In this document: positions 20,486-28,082 of the stretch, one piece after another
How positions within the stretch are numbered: position 1 is the stretch's first letter
Layout of the letters: every line of letters begins with the position of its first letter
The notes under the pieces: model-generated
Seen by the model: only the letters and a program-made list of their open reading frames with translations
Databases searched by the model: none
Told to the model about the DNA's origin: nothing
NCBI RefSeq assembly: GCF_008931805.1
Contig: NZ_CP044399.1
Location: 2,170,001-2,234,000 of the forward strand
Length of the DNA: 64,000 nt
Reading direction: 5' to 3'
Origin: Moritella marina ATCC 15381
Lineage (GTDB): Bacteria; Pseudomonadota; Gammaproteobacteria; Enterobacterales; Moritellaceae
Made by a program: the position numbers and the translations under genes

Positions 20486-22480
20486 CTACTGTATTAATTG
20501 CTCACGCAGTTTAGCCACTTTATCTCGTGTTTCACCGGCTTTTTCAAATTCCAGATCTTGCGCATATTTATACATCAACTCTTCTAAACGTACTATTTCC
20601 TTGCTCAGCTCAGCAGGAGTAAATATTGCGTACGTCGCTTTCTGCTCGGCAATATGCATCATTTGCTGCTCTGGAGTTCGTCCGATATTGAAGCCATCAC
20701 CCACTTTCTTCTTCAATCCCGTTGGGGTGATTCCATGTTTAACATTATGCTCATGCTGTAATGCACGGCGACGCTCCGTTTCACTAATCGCTTTATCCAT
20801 TGATTTAGTAATACGGTTAGCATATAAAATGGCTTTACCTTCCAAGTTACGCGCGGCACGACCAATCGTCTGGATAAGCGAACGTTCAGAACGTAAAAAA
20901 CCTTCTTTATCAGCATCCAAAATAGCCACGAGTGAAACTTCTGGCATATCCAAGCCTTCACGCAACAAGTTAATACCGACAAGTACGTCAAATACGCCTA
21001 AGCGTAAGTCACGGATGATTTCGACACGTTCTACTGTATCAATGTCAGAATGCAGGTAACGCACCTTCACACCATGATCAGCTAAGTATTCAGCTAAATC
21101 CTCAGACATACGCTTCGTTAGCGTCGTCGCCAGTACCCTTTCGCCTTTGGCTACACGGATATGGATCTCACTGAGCAAGTCGTCCACTTGCGTATCAACA
21201 GGACGCACTTCAATAAGCGGGTCTAATAATCCCGTTGGTCGTACTAGCTGTTGTACGACCTCACCTTCACAACGATCTAACTCATACTGACTCGGTGTTG
21301 CTGAAACATATAAAGTCTGTGGTGAAATAGATTCAAACTCTTCAAACTTAAGCGGCCTGTTATCTAATGCAGACGGTAAGCGGAACCCGAATTCAACCAA
21401 GGTTTCTTTACGTGAGCGATCACCTTTATACATAGCGCCAATTTGTGGCACGGTAACATGGGATTCATCGATAACTAATAAACCATCATCAGGCAAGTAA
21501 TCCAGTAAGGTTGGAGGCGCATCACCCGGCGTGCGACCAGATAAGTAACGTGAGTAGTTTTCAATGCCCGAGCAATAACCAAGTTCTTGCATCATCTCAA
21601 TATCAAACTGCACTCGTTGGCTGACACGCTGTTCTTCAATTAGTTTATTTGCTGATAATAATTGCTTTTTACGCTCAGACAACTCTACCTTAATATGCTC
21701 AATTGCATCTAAGATCTTCTCTCTTGGCGTAACGTAGTGGGTCTTAGGATAAATAGTCGCACGCTCAGCTGTTTTCTCTATCGCCCCCGTTAACGGATCA
21801 AAATAACTGATACGTTCAACTTCATCATCAAACATCTCGATACGCACAGCATGCTTATCAGATTCTGCTGGATAAACATCAATCACTTCGCCACGAACGC
21901 GGAATGTAGAACGTTTGAAGTCCATATCATTACGAGTATATTGCAATTCAGCTAAACGACGAATGATACTGCGTTGGCTAATCATTTCGCCGACAGAGAC
22001 ATGCAACATCATTTTGAGATAAGACTCAGGATCACCCAAACCGTAAATAGCAGAGACAGATGCGATAAGGATGACATCACGGCGTTCTAACAAGGCTTTA
22101 GTCGCTGATAGGCGCATCTGTTCGATATGTGCGTTTACAGCGGCATCTTTTTCAATGAAGGTATCAGTGCTAGGTACGTAGGCTTCTGGTTGATAGTAGT
22201 CATAATAGGAAACAAAATACTCTACCGCGTTATTAGGGAAGAATTCTTTCATTTCACCATAGAGCTGCGCAGCAAGGGTTTTGTTTGGCGCCATTAATAA
22301 TGTCGGACGATTTAATTTCGCGATCATATTTGCGACAGTATAGGTTTTACCCGAGCCTGTTACGCCAAGTAAGGTTTGACTGGCAACACCAGCCTCAAAA
22401 CTATCAACTAGTTTTTCAATCGCTTGAGGCTGATCCCCACTGGGAGTATATTCAGAACATAAATCGAATAGAATCGTCAT
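20486..22480 (-). CDS. uvrB: excinuclease ABC subunit B
   Basis: UvrB is the damage-verifying helicase of nucleotide excision repair and works with UvrA and UvrC. The 664 residues show the Walker [14 protein letters not shown] near residue 40, the beta-hairpin [17 protein letters not shown] near 95-110, the DEAD-like VIDESHV near 337, helicase motifs [14 protein letters not shown] and QTIGRAARN, and the C-terminal UVR coiled coil ([19 protein letters not shown]) that contacts UvrC. In E. coli it is LexA-regulated, but no CTGT-N8-ACAG box was found upstream here. Confidence 0.97.
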   Translation of the reverse strand: MTILFDLCSEYTPSGDQPQAIEKLVDSFEAGVASQTLLGVTGSGKTYTVANMIAKLNRPTLLMAPNKTLAAQLYGEMKEFFPNNAVEYFVSYYDYYQPEAYVPSTDTFIEKDAAVNAHIEQMRLSATKALLERRDVILIASVSAIYGLGDPESYLKMMLHVSVGEMISQRSIIRRLAELQYTRNDMDFKRSTFRVRGEVIDVYPAESDKHAVRIEMFDDEVERISYFDPLTGAIEKTAERATIYPKTHYVTPREKILDAIEHIKVELSERKKQLLSANKLIEEQRVSQRVQFDIEMMQELGYCSGIENYSRYLSGRTPGDAPPTLLDYLPDDGLLVIDESHVTVPQIGAMYKGDRSRKETLVEFGFRLPSALDNRPLKFEEFESISPQTLYVSATPSQYELDRCEGEVVQQLVRPTGLLDPLIEVRPVDTQVDDLLSEIHIRVAKGERVLATTLTKRMSEDLAEYLADHGVKVRYLHSDIDTVERVEIIRDLRLGVFDVLVGINLLREGLDMPEVSLVAILDADKEGFLRSERSLIQTIGRAARNLEGKAILYANRITKSMDKAISETERRRALQHEHNVKHGITPTGLKKKVGDGFNIGRTPEQQMMHIAEQKATYAIFTPAELSKEIVRLEELMYKYAQDLEFEKAGETRDKVAKLREQLIQ

Positions 22481-23155
22481 TATTTAAGGCCACAACTTAG
22501 CTTATAAGGTATATATTTCCATAATACCAATTTACACTTAGTCCGCCATATAAATTATTATCGCGATTATAATTACCTGCAGCGATAAAAATAGGACAAT
22601 CATTCTAGATTCATCAATAACAGGGAAATGTCAAGCACTTATCAACAGTGTTTAAAAAAATACTTTTTTTGTGGTCATTTTTGATACAAAGAATTTAAAG
22701 CTTAATTAACCCCGTGTATAACTCAACAGCAAACACTGCGTAACCAATTGATTAAAAACAGGTAAATGATGCTTTACACACAGTTAAACCAAGTGCATTA
22801 AAATAACAACAATAACAGATATATACGTCCAAACAATTTAATCCACAGAGTTACCCACAGATTTAGTGGATAACTTAATAAATAGGTCATATTCAACTAT
22901 TCTTGACATAAAGAAAACACGTAACCCTATTTTTAGCATATTCATAATATGTATGCTTACCTATAATAGGAGAATACACTTTTAATCATACGGAGTAAAA
23001 ATCAACGCCATAATAACGTCGTAAATACATACAAGCTTGGATCCTTTAGGTATAAATCAATTGTTTACTTAAACTACGCTAGCAATAATTCTTAACCATC
23101 ATCGTTCAGATATTCGACAAACAAAGCGCAAAAGGCATTTTTGCCTGTTTTATCA
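22481..23155. other. long non-coding gap between uvrB and the tRNA array, with DnaA-box-like motifs
   Basis: No gene is supported over these 675 bases. Five 9-mers differ by one base from the DnaA box TTATCCACA: TTATCAACA (22639-22647), TTATACACG on the minus strand (22713-22721), TAATCCACA (22839-22847), TTACCCACA (22851-22859) and TTATCCACT on the minus strand (22865-22873). Three of them fall within 35 bases. A short GCAAAAGGCA/TGCC hairpin with trailing T's (around 23128-23152) may be a weak terminator or may shield the tRNA promoter. Confidence 0.4.
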
Positions 23156-23184
23156 TTGACACTCGAATCATCTAACCTTAATAT
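23156..23184 (+). promoter_or_regulatory. strong stable-RNA promoter of the tRNA-Asn array
   Basis: A perfect TTGACA (23156-23161) and TAATAT (23179-23184) are separated by exactly 17 bases. They are followed by a GC-rich discriminator (TCGCCCC), the pattern typical of stringently controlled rRNA/tRNA promoters. It lies 31 bases upstream of the first tRNA. No comparable promoter is evident between the later copies, which suggests one long transcript. Confidence 0.8.
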
Positions 23185-23215
23185 TCGCCCCGTCTTCGAA
23201 ACAAAGACAAGTAAT

Positions 23216-23291
23216 TCCCCTTTAGTTCAGTTGGTAGAACGGTGGACTGTTAATCCATATGTCGCTAGTTCAAGTCTAGCAAGGGGAGCCA
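23216..23291 (+). tRNA. tRNA-Asn (GUU), copy 1
   Basis: The 76-base cloverleaf has an encoded CCA. The acceptor stem is TCCCCTT/AAGGGGA, the anticodon loop CTGTTAA gives GUU, and the T-loop is TTCAAGT. It is closest to the array promoter. The 139-base spacer after it differs from those of the later copies. Confidence 0.97.
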
Positions 23292-23430
23292 TATTATTCT
23301 TCATCTCTTATTACATAGAGGTAGAGACAAACTGTTGGTTAATTTATTTTACTTAAAGGTAAAATAAATTAACGGACAGGCTTCATTAGAAGCACACAAC
23401 TTATTAGCTTCAATAGAAGCAACAAATAAT

Positions 23431-23506
23431 TCCCCTTTAGTTCAGTTGGTAGAACGGTGGACTGTTAATCCATATGTCGCTAGTTCAAGTCTAGCAAGGG
23501 GAGCCA
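23431..23506 (+). tRNA. tRNA-Asn (GUU), copy 2
   Basis: Sequence identical to copy 1, with encoded CCA. An 89-base spacer follows. Confidence 0.97.
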
Positions 23507-23595
23507 TATTTCTTTCTTAATAGAGAAAGTAAGACGAGTGATTTATTACATAATGTAAATTATTAGTCGGCTTCAATAGAAGCAAAATAAATAAT

Positions 23596-23671
23596 TCCCC
23601 TTTAGTTCAGTTGGTAGAACGGTGGACTGTTAATCCATATGTCGCTAGTTCAAGTCTAGCAAGGGGAGCCA
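23596..23671 (+). tRNA. tRNA-Asn (GUU), copy 3
   Basis: Identical copy. From here on the genes repeat with an exact 135-base period. Confidence 0.97.
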
Positions 23672-23730
23672 ATTTTAAGTTAAGAATACCTAGATGACTT
23701 ATTACACAGTCGTTTATTAAAAAGAATAAT

Positions 23731-23806
23731 TCCCCTTTAGTTCAGTTGGTAGAACGGTGGACTGTTAATCCATATGTCGCTAGTTCAAGTCTAGCAAGGG
23801 GAGCCA
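23731..23806 (+). tRNA. tRNA-Asn (GUU), copy 4
   Basis: Identical copy within the 135-base-period array; 59-base spacer on each side. Confidence 0.97.
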
Positions 23807-23865
23807 ATTTTAAGTTAAGAATACCTAAATGACTTATTACACAGTCGTTTATTAAAAAGAATAAT

Positions 23866-23941
23866 TCCCCTTTAGTTCAGTTGGTAGAACGGTGGACTGT
23901 TAATCCATATGTCGCTAGTTCAAGTCTAGCAAGGGGAGCCA
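23866..23941 (+). tRNA. tRNA-Asn (GUU), copy 5
   Basis: Identical copy. The spacer after it carries ACACCGTC where earlier spacers have ACACAGTC. Confidence 0.97.
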
Positions 23942-24000
23942 ATTTTAAGTTAAGAATACCTAAATGACTTATTACACCGTCGTTTATTAAAAAGAATAAT

Positions 24001-24076
24001 TCCCCTTTAGTTCAGTTGGTAGAACGGTGGACTGTTAATCCATATGTCGCTAGTTCAAGTCTAGCAAGGGGAGCCA
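24001..24076 (+). tRNA. tRNA-Asn (GUU), copy 6
   Basis: Identical copy. Its flanking spacers are identical to each other. Confidence 0.97.
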
Positions 24077-24135
24077 ATTTTAAGTTAAGAATACCTAAAT
24101 GACTTATTACACCGTCGTTTATTAAAAAGAATAAT

Positions 24136-24211
24136 TCCCCTTTAGTTCAGTTGGTAGAACGGTGGACTGTTAATCCATATGTCGCTAGTTCAAGTCTAGC
24201 AAGGGGAGCCA
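24136..24211 (+). tRNA. tRNA-Asn (GUU), copy 7
   Basis: Identical copy in the homogeneous middle of the array. Confidence 0.97.
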
Positions 24212-24270
24212 ATTTTAAGTTAAGAATACCTAAATGACTTATTACACCGTCGTTTATTAAAAAGAATAAT

Positions 24271-24346
24271 TCCCCTTTAGTTCAGTTGGTAGAACGGTGG
24301 ACTGTTAATCCATATGTCGCTAGTTCAAGTCTAGCAAGGGGAGCCA
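24271..24346 (+). tRNA. tRNA-Asn (GUU), copy 8
   Basis: Identical copy in the homogeneous middle of the array. Confidence 0.97.
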
Positions 24347-24405
24347 ATTTTAAGTTAAGAATACCTAAATGACTTATTACACCGTCGTTTATTAAAAAGA
24401 ATAAT

Positions 24406-24481
24406 TCCCCTTTAGTTCAGTTGGTAGAACGGTGGACTGTTAATCCATATGTCGCTAGTTCAAGTCTAGCAAGGGGAGCCA
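24406..24481 (+). tRNA. tRNA-Asn (GUU), copy 9
   Basis: Identical copy. The spacer after it begins to diverge (AAGTAAAGATTACC; ATAAAAACAAATAA). Confidence 0.97.
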
Positions 24482-24540
24482 ATTTTAAGTAAAGATTACC
24501 TAAATGACTTATTAAACAGTCGTTTATAAAAACAAATAAT

Positions 24541-24616
24541 TCCCCTTTAGTTCAGTTGGTAGAACGGTGGACTGTTAATCCATATGTCGCTAGTTCAAGT
24601 CTAGCAAGGGGAGCCA
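24541..24616 (+). tRNA. tRNA-Asn (GUU), copy 10
   Basis: Identical copy, flanked by the diverged spacer type. Confidence 0.97.
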
Positions 24617-24675
24617 ATTTTAAGCTAAGAATACCTAAATGACTTATTAAACAGTCGTTTATAAAAACAAATAAT

Positions 24676-24751
24676 TCCCCTTTAGTTCAGTTGGTAGAAC
24701 GGTGGACTGTTAATCCATATGTCGCTAGTTCAAGTCTAGCAAGGGGAGCCA
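24676..24751 (+). tRNA. tRNA-Asn (GUU), copy 11
   Basis: Last identical copy, followed within 25 bases by a strong terminator. Confidence 0.97.
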
Positions 24752-24773
24752 AATTCTTTTTAATTAAAGAACG

Positions 24774-24806
24774 AAGACCCAGTTATGTATATAACTGGGT
24801 CTTTTT
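24774..24806 (+). terminator. terminator of the tRNA-Asn array
   Basis: A 13-base perfect stem, AAGACCCAGTTAT (24774-24786) with ATAACTGGGTCTT (24791-24803), has a 4-base loop and ends in a T-run. This is a classic intrinsic terminator. Confidence 0.92.
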
Positions 24807-24930
24807 GCATTTACGATAAAATAGTGTCCCCTATCTCATATTCTCTATCCTTTTGCACCTATGCGTATTTTTATATACCTAAACAAGGTAATCTAGCCGC
24901 TACAAGGATGTAAAAAATACTATAGGGATA

Positions 24931-26796
24931 ATGAAAATGACGGATTATTTTCGCTGCAATCTTTTTATCACATTTGTTTTCTTATGCATGTTGTTCAGTG
25001 TATTAGGCTTCAGTTACAGTTCATTAAACTCATCACTGGCCGTTCAAGGCAGTGCAGTTAATGATGCATTAAGCCAAAAGATAACGATTGATGCAATTAC
25101 TGATGATAATACCAAATTGCTGACAGATAGCCTCGCGTTAAGCCAATTACTCATTCAAACAGAATCAATGTCTTCAAGTTGGAAGTCCAATTTTAATTAC
25201 CCGACTTTGATCCAACTGATCTTTCCCCAGCTAGCTAAAGACTTTTCAGGCGCGACAGACTTATTTAGCTATCAATTTAAGTTAAGGTTCAGTGAAAAAG
25301 ATAACGTCATGATCCAGCTGTTAAGTGCTTTTACTATTTCACTCTTGATTGCCTATTTATTATGCCTTGCTTCCGTTAAACGATTATTCGTACGTTTAGA
25401 AAATAATATTTTGCTCGAAATCGGTAATACCACAAAACCAAAGCACTCAGCATTTCCAACGGTAACCCGCCTTCTTGCTCAGCATAAAGCGGAACACCAT
25501 AAAGAATTGCAAGATCAACACGAACAAATTGAGGCATTATCAAAACAAATTAACATGGATAATTTGACTGGTTTATACAATCGGTTTTACTTTCGTGGTG
25601 AGCTTGTGGATATTTTATCCGCGAAAAAACAATCTCAGTCGGCCATCCTGGCTCTCGTACGGGCGTCTGCGCTGGGGCATATCAATAAGCACAGTGGTTT
25701 TCAACTCGGGGATAGTTATTTAAAAGATATATCCAATATGCTGAAGCAATGCACTAAACGCTATCCAGATAGTCAGCTATACCGTGTTTCCGGTCCTGAT
25801 TTTGCTATTATAATTCCAAATATGACAGTTGCAGTTGCACATAAATTAGCGCGAGAGATCAAGGCCAACTTAGATGAATATCAATCACTGCATGAATTAG
25901 AAAATGTCGCTTACATTGGCATAACGACCATTCATTCAGGCCATCAACCCGAACAGGTACTTTCTCGTGCTGATACCGCATTAGCAAAAGCGCAACTTGA
26001 AGGTCCAAACTATTGGGCTTTCCAACAACAAGATAGTCAGCAAGATAATCAAGGTCAATCTTATTGGCAAGACGTGATAGAGGACATCATTAATAAACGT
26101 AGTCTGATGTTACTGAGCCAACCTGTGCAACCTATTCATCGCAATATGAAGAACTATCAAGAGATATACACTCGCTTTATTGGCAGTAATAATGCGATGT
26201 TACCAACGCACACCTTATTCGCTATGGCTCAACGTTTAGACTATACCGTCAAATTAGATCAGCTCATCATTGAAAATATTATCAGCAATAGCCGTACCCA
26301 AATGGATGGTAATAGTCACTGGGGGGTGAATTTAACCTCGCACTCTGTACAAAGTAGTGCGTTCATCGTCTGGTTGGAGCGCCTGCTGTTACGCGAACCT
26401 AATATTGCCGCCAATCTCGTTTTCGAAATAGATGAAATCATATTAGAGCGCAATATTGTCTCAAGTAAACGCGTTATTGACATGCTACGTCGTGTCGGCA
26501 GTCGCTCTGCGATCAGTAAATTTGGTCACGGTATTAGTTCATTCAAGTTATTTAAAGAACTCAAACCTAATTATATCAAGATAGACAGTGGCTTAATTAA
26601 ATCCGTTACTGACGATAATGCTAGCCAACAATTTTTACGTATGATTGTTGATGTCGCCCACCGCATGAGCTGCCAAGTCATCGCTGAAGGTGTTGAAGAG
26701 TTAGCACAAAAACAATTATTGGAATCTATGCACATCGACGGGATCCAGGGTTATCTCATTGCAAGACCAGCCCCACTTAGCAAAATAGCCAATTAA
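24931..26796 (+). CDS. degenerate GGDEF-EAL membrane protein, CsrD-like
   Basis: The 621-residue protein has two membrane helices (about 10-30 and 128-150) flanking a periplasmic segment, then a GGDEF-like domain (NLTGLYNRFYF near 210) and an EAL-like domain. Both catalytic signatures are lost: the GGDEF loop reads RVSGPDFAI, and the EAL position reads QEIYTRFI. The later EAL-domain frame is still recognisable (KIDSGLIKS, VIAEGVEE). Such double degeneracy with N-terminal membrane anchoring is characteristic of CsrD, which directs RNase E-dependent decay of CsrB/C small RNAs rather than handling c-di-GMP. It stands alone between the tRNA array and rnf. An inactive c-di-GMP receptor is the alternative. 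Confidence 0.75.
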   Translation: MKMTDYFRCNLFITFVFLCMLFSVLGFSYSSLNSSLAVQGSAVNDALSQKITIDAITDDNTKLLTDSLALSQLLIQTESMSSSWKSNFNYPTLIQLIFPQLAKDFSGATDLFSYQFKLRFSEKDNVMIQLLSAFTISLLIAYLLCLASVKRLFVRLENNILLEIGNTTKPKHSAFPTVTRLLAQHKAEHHKELQDQHEQIEALSKQINMDNLTGLYNRFYFRGELVDILSAKKQSQSAILALVRASALGHINKHSGFQLGDSYLKDISNMLKQCTKRYPDSQLYRVSGPDFAIIIPNMTVAVAHKLAREIKANLDEYQSLHELENVAYIGITTIHSGHQPEQVLSRADTALAKAQLEGPNYWAFQQQDSQQDNQGQSYWQDVIEDIINKRSLMLLSQPVQPIHRNMKNYQEIYTRFIGSNNAMLPTHTLFAMAQRLDYTVKLDQLIIENIISNSRTQMDGNSHWGVNLTSHSVQSSAFIVWLERLLLREPNIAANLVFEIDEIILERNIVSSKRVIDMLRRVGSRSAISKFGHGISSFKLFKELKPNYIKIDSGLIKSVTDDNASQQFLRMIVDVAHRMSCQVIAEGVEELAQKQLLESMHIDGIQGYLIARPAPLSKIAN

Positions 26797-26934
26797 AGCC
26801 TAGAAACCCCAGATAACGTATGGAGACTAACTGATTATTAGCCTTTTTACGTTATCAATTTACGACTTTTCTATTGTAACAAGGATACAGATACCCGATA
26901 ATATAGCCTCCCATAGTAACTGTATTACTTCATC

Positions 26935-27516
26935 ATGACCGAATATCTCTTACTGCTTGTAAGCACTGTGCTTGTTAACAACTTTGTACTCGTTAAATTT
27001 TTGGGTCTATGCCCATTTATGGGGGTGTCTAGCAAATTAGAAAGTGCAATAGGTATGTCGTTTGCGACAACGTTTGTATTAACCATCGCAGCAATGTCTT
27101 CATACCTCGTTGAGACTTATATTTTAACGCCGCTCGGCTTAGAGTATCTTCGCACGCTCAGTTTCATTCTAGTGATCGCCGTCGTTGTGCAATTCACCGA
27201 AATGGTAGTGCATAAAACCAGTCCGACGTTATATCGTTTGTTAGGTATTTTCTTACCTCTAATCACCACTAACTGTGCAGTACTAGGTGTTGCACTACTA
27301 AACATTAATGAAAAACATAACTTTGTCGAAAGTGCTGTATATGGCTTTGGTGCTGCAGTCGGTTTCTCATTAGTGCTTATTTTATTTGCTGCTATGCGTG
27401 AGCGTATCGCTGCTGCAAACGTCCCGGCCCCTTTTAAGGGTACTTCAATCGCCATGATCACAGCAGGTCTTATGTCACTTGCGTTTATGGGCTTCACGGG
27501 CTTGGTTAAACTTTAA
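26935..27516 (+). CDS. rnfA: Rnf complex subunit A (RsxA)
   Basis: This 193-residue integral membrane subunit of the ion-translocating ferredoxin:NAD+ oxidoreductase (Rnf/Rsx) has six hydrophobic segments. It opens with the family sequence [18 protein letters not shown], which holds the conserved membrane cysteine thought to bind an Fe-S centre with RnfE. It is the first gene of rnfABCDGE. RnfB starts 12 bases after its stop. Confidence 0.97.
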   Translation: MTEYLLLLVSTVLVNNFVLVKFLGLCPFMGVSSKLESAIGMSFATTFVLTIAAMSSYLVETYILTPLGLEYLRTLSFILVIAVVVQFTEMVVHKTSPTLYRLLGIFLPLITTNCAVLGVALLNINEKHNFVESAVYGFGAAVGFSLVLILFAAMRERIAAANVPAPFKGTSIAMITAGLMSLAFMGFTGLVKL

Positions 27517-27528
27517 CTATTGATAACT

Positions 27529-28077
27529 ATGACTACTATTCTGATTGCAATTATTACCCTTGTTATTCTCGCCGCTTTGTTTGGGTTCGGCCTCGGCTGG
27601 GCCGCTATTCGTTTCAAAATTGAAGGCAACCCTGTCGTTGAACAGATCGATGCAGAGTTACCGCAAACACAATGTGGCCAATGTGGCTACCCTGGCTGTA
27701 AACCCTATGCTGAAGCGGTTGCTAACGGTGAAGAAGTAAATTTATGTGTACCGGGTGGCGCTGATACTGTTGAAAAACTTGCCGATATTATGGGCGTTGA
27801 AGTTAAACCTATCGCAGAACAAGAACATGATGCGAGCGTTAAACTTGTCGCTCGTATTATTGAAGAAGATTGCATAGGTTGCACTAAATGTATCCAAGCC
27901 TGTCCTGTTGATGCCATCGCAGGCGCAACACGTGCTATGCACACAGTGATTGTTGATGCTTGTACGGGTTGTAAATTATGCGTCGCACCATGTCCGACCG
28001 ATTGTATCGTGATGGAACCAGTACAAACTGCCTGGAAATGGCAGTTAGATTCTATCCCAGTCGTCAATATTAAGTAG
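27529..28077 (+). CDS. rnfB: Rnf complex subunit B, Fe-S protein (RsxB)
   Basis: The 182-residue protein has an N-terminal membrane helix (residues 4-26) and a [4Fe-4S] domain with CGQCGYPGC near 47. Two further ferredoxin motifs follow, [13 protein letters not shown] near 112 and [13 protein letters not shown] near 142. It passes electrons from the cytosolic donor into the complex. The ATG at 27529 was preferred; a TTG three codons upstream is in frame but adds only MIT. In E. coli the Rsx homologue keeps SoxR reduced. Confidence 0.96.
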   Translation: MTTILIAIITLVILAALFGFGLGWAAIRFKIEGNPVVEQIDAELPQTQCGQCGYPGCKPYAEAVANGEEVNLCVPGGADTVEKLADIMGVEVKPIAEQEHDASVKLVARIIEEDCIGCTKCIQACPVDAIAGATRAMHTVIVDACTGCKLCVAPCPTDCIVMEPVQTAWKWQLDSIPVVNIK

Positions 28078-28082
28078 GTCAC

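Larger units (their letters stand above)
23596..24751 (+). repeat. tandem array of nine 135-base units (tRNA-Asn plus spacer)
   Basis: Unit starts at 23596, 23731, 23866, 24001, 24136, 24271, 24406, 24541 and 24676 are exactly 135 bases apart. The 76-base tRNA part is invariant. The 59-base spacers are nearly identical in the middle and diverge at the edges. This is the pattern of amplification by unequal crossing-over with homogenisation. Confidence 0.95.

Noticed and set aside
20466-21059. 197-residue plus-strand frame opposite uvrB
   Set aside because: It lies wholly over uvrB, which is unmistakable, and starts in the terminator; low-complexity Ser/Arg composition is typical of a shadow.
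22481-22640. LexA box expected upstream of uvrB
   Set aside because: No CTGT-N8-ACAG match was found, unlike the clear box before umuD.
22481-23155. Chromosomal replication origin
   Set aside because: DnaA-box-like motifs are present, but no oriC neighbours (dnaA, mnmG, rsmG) or AT-rich 13-mer array was recognised.
23596-24751. Regular 135-base repeats that could suggest a CRISPR array
   Set aside because: The invariant 76-base part folds as a tRNA with anticodon GUU and encoded CCA, and the 59-base spacers are themselves repeats, not unique.
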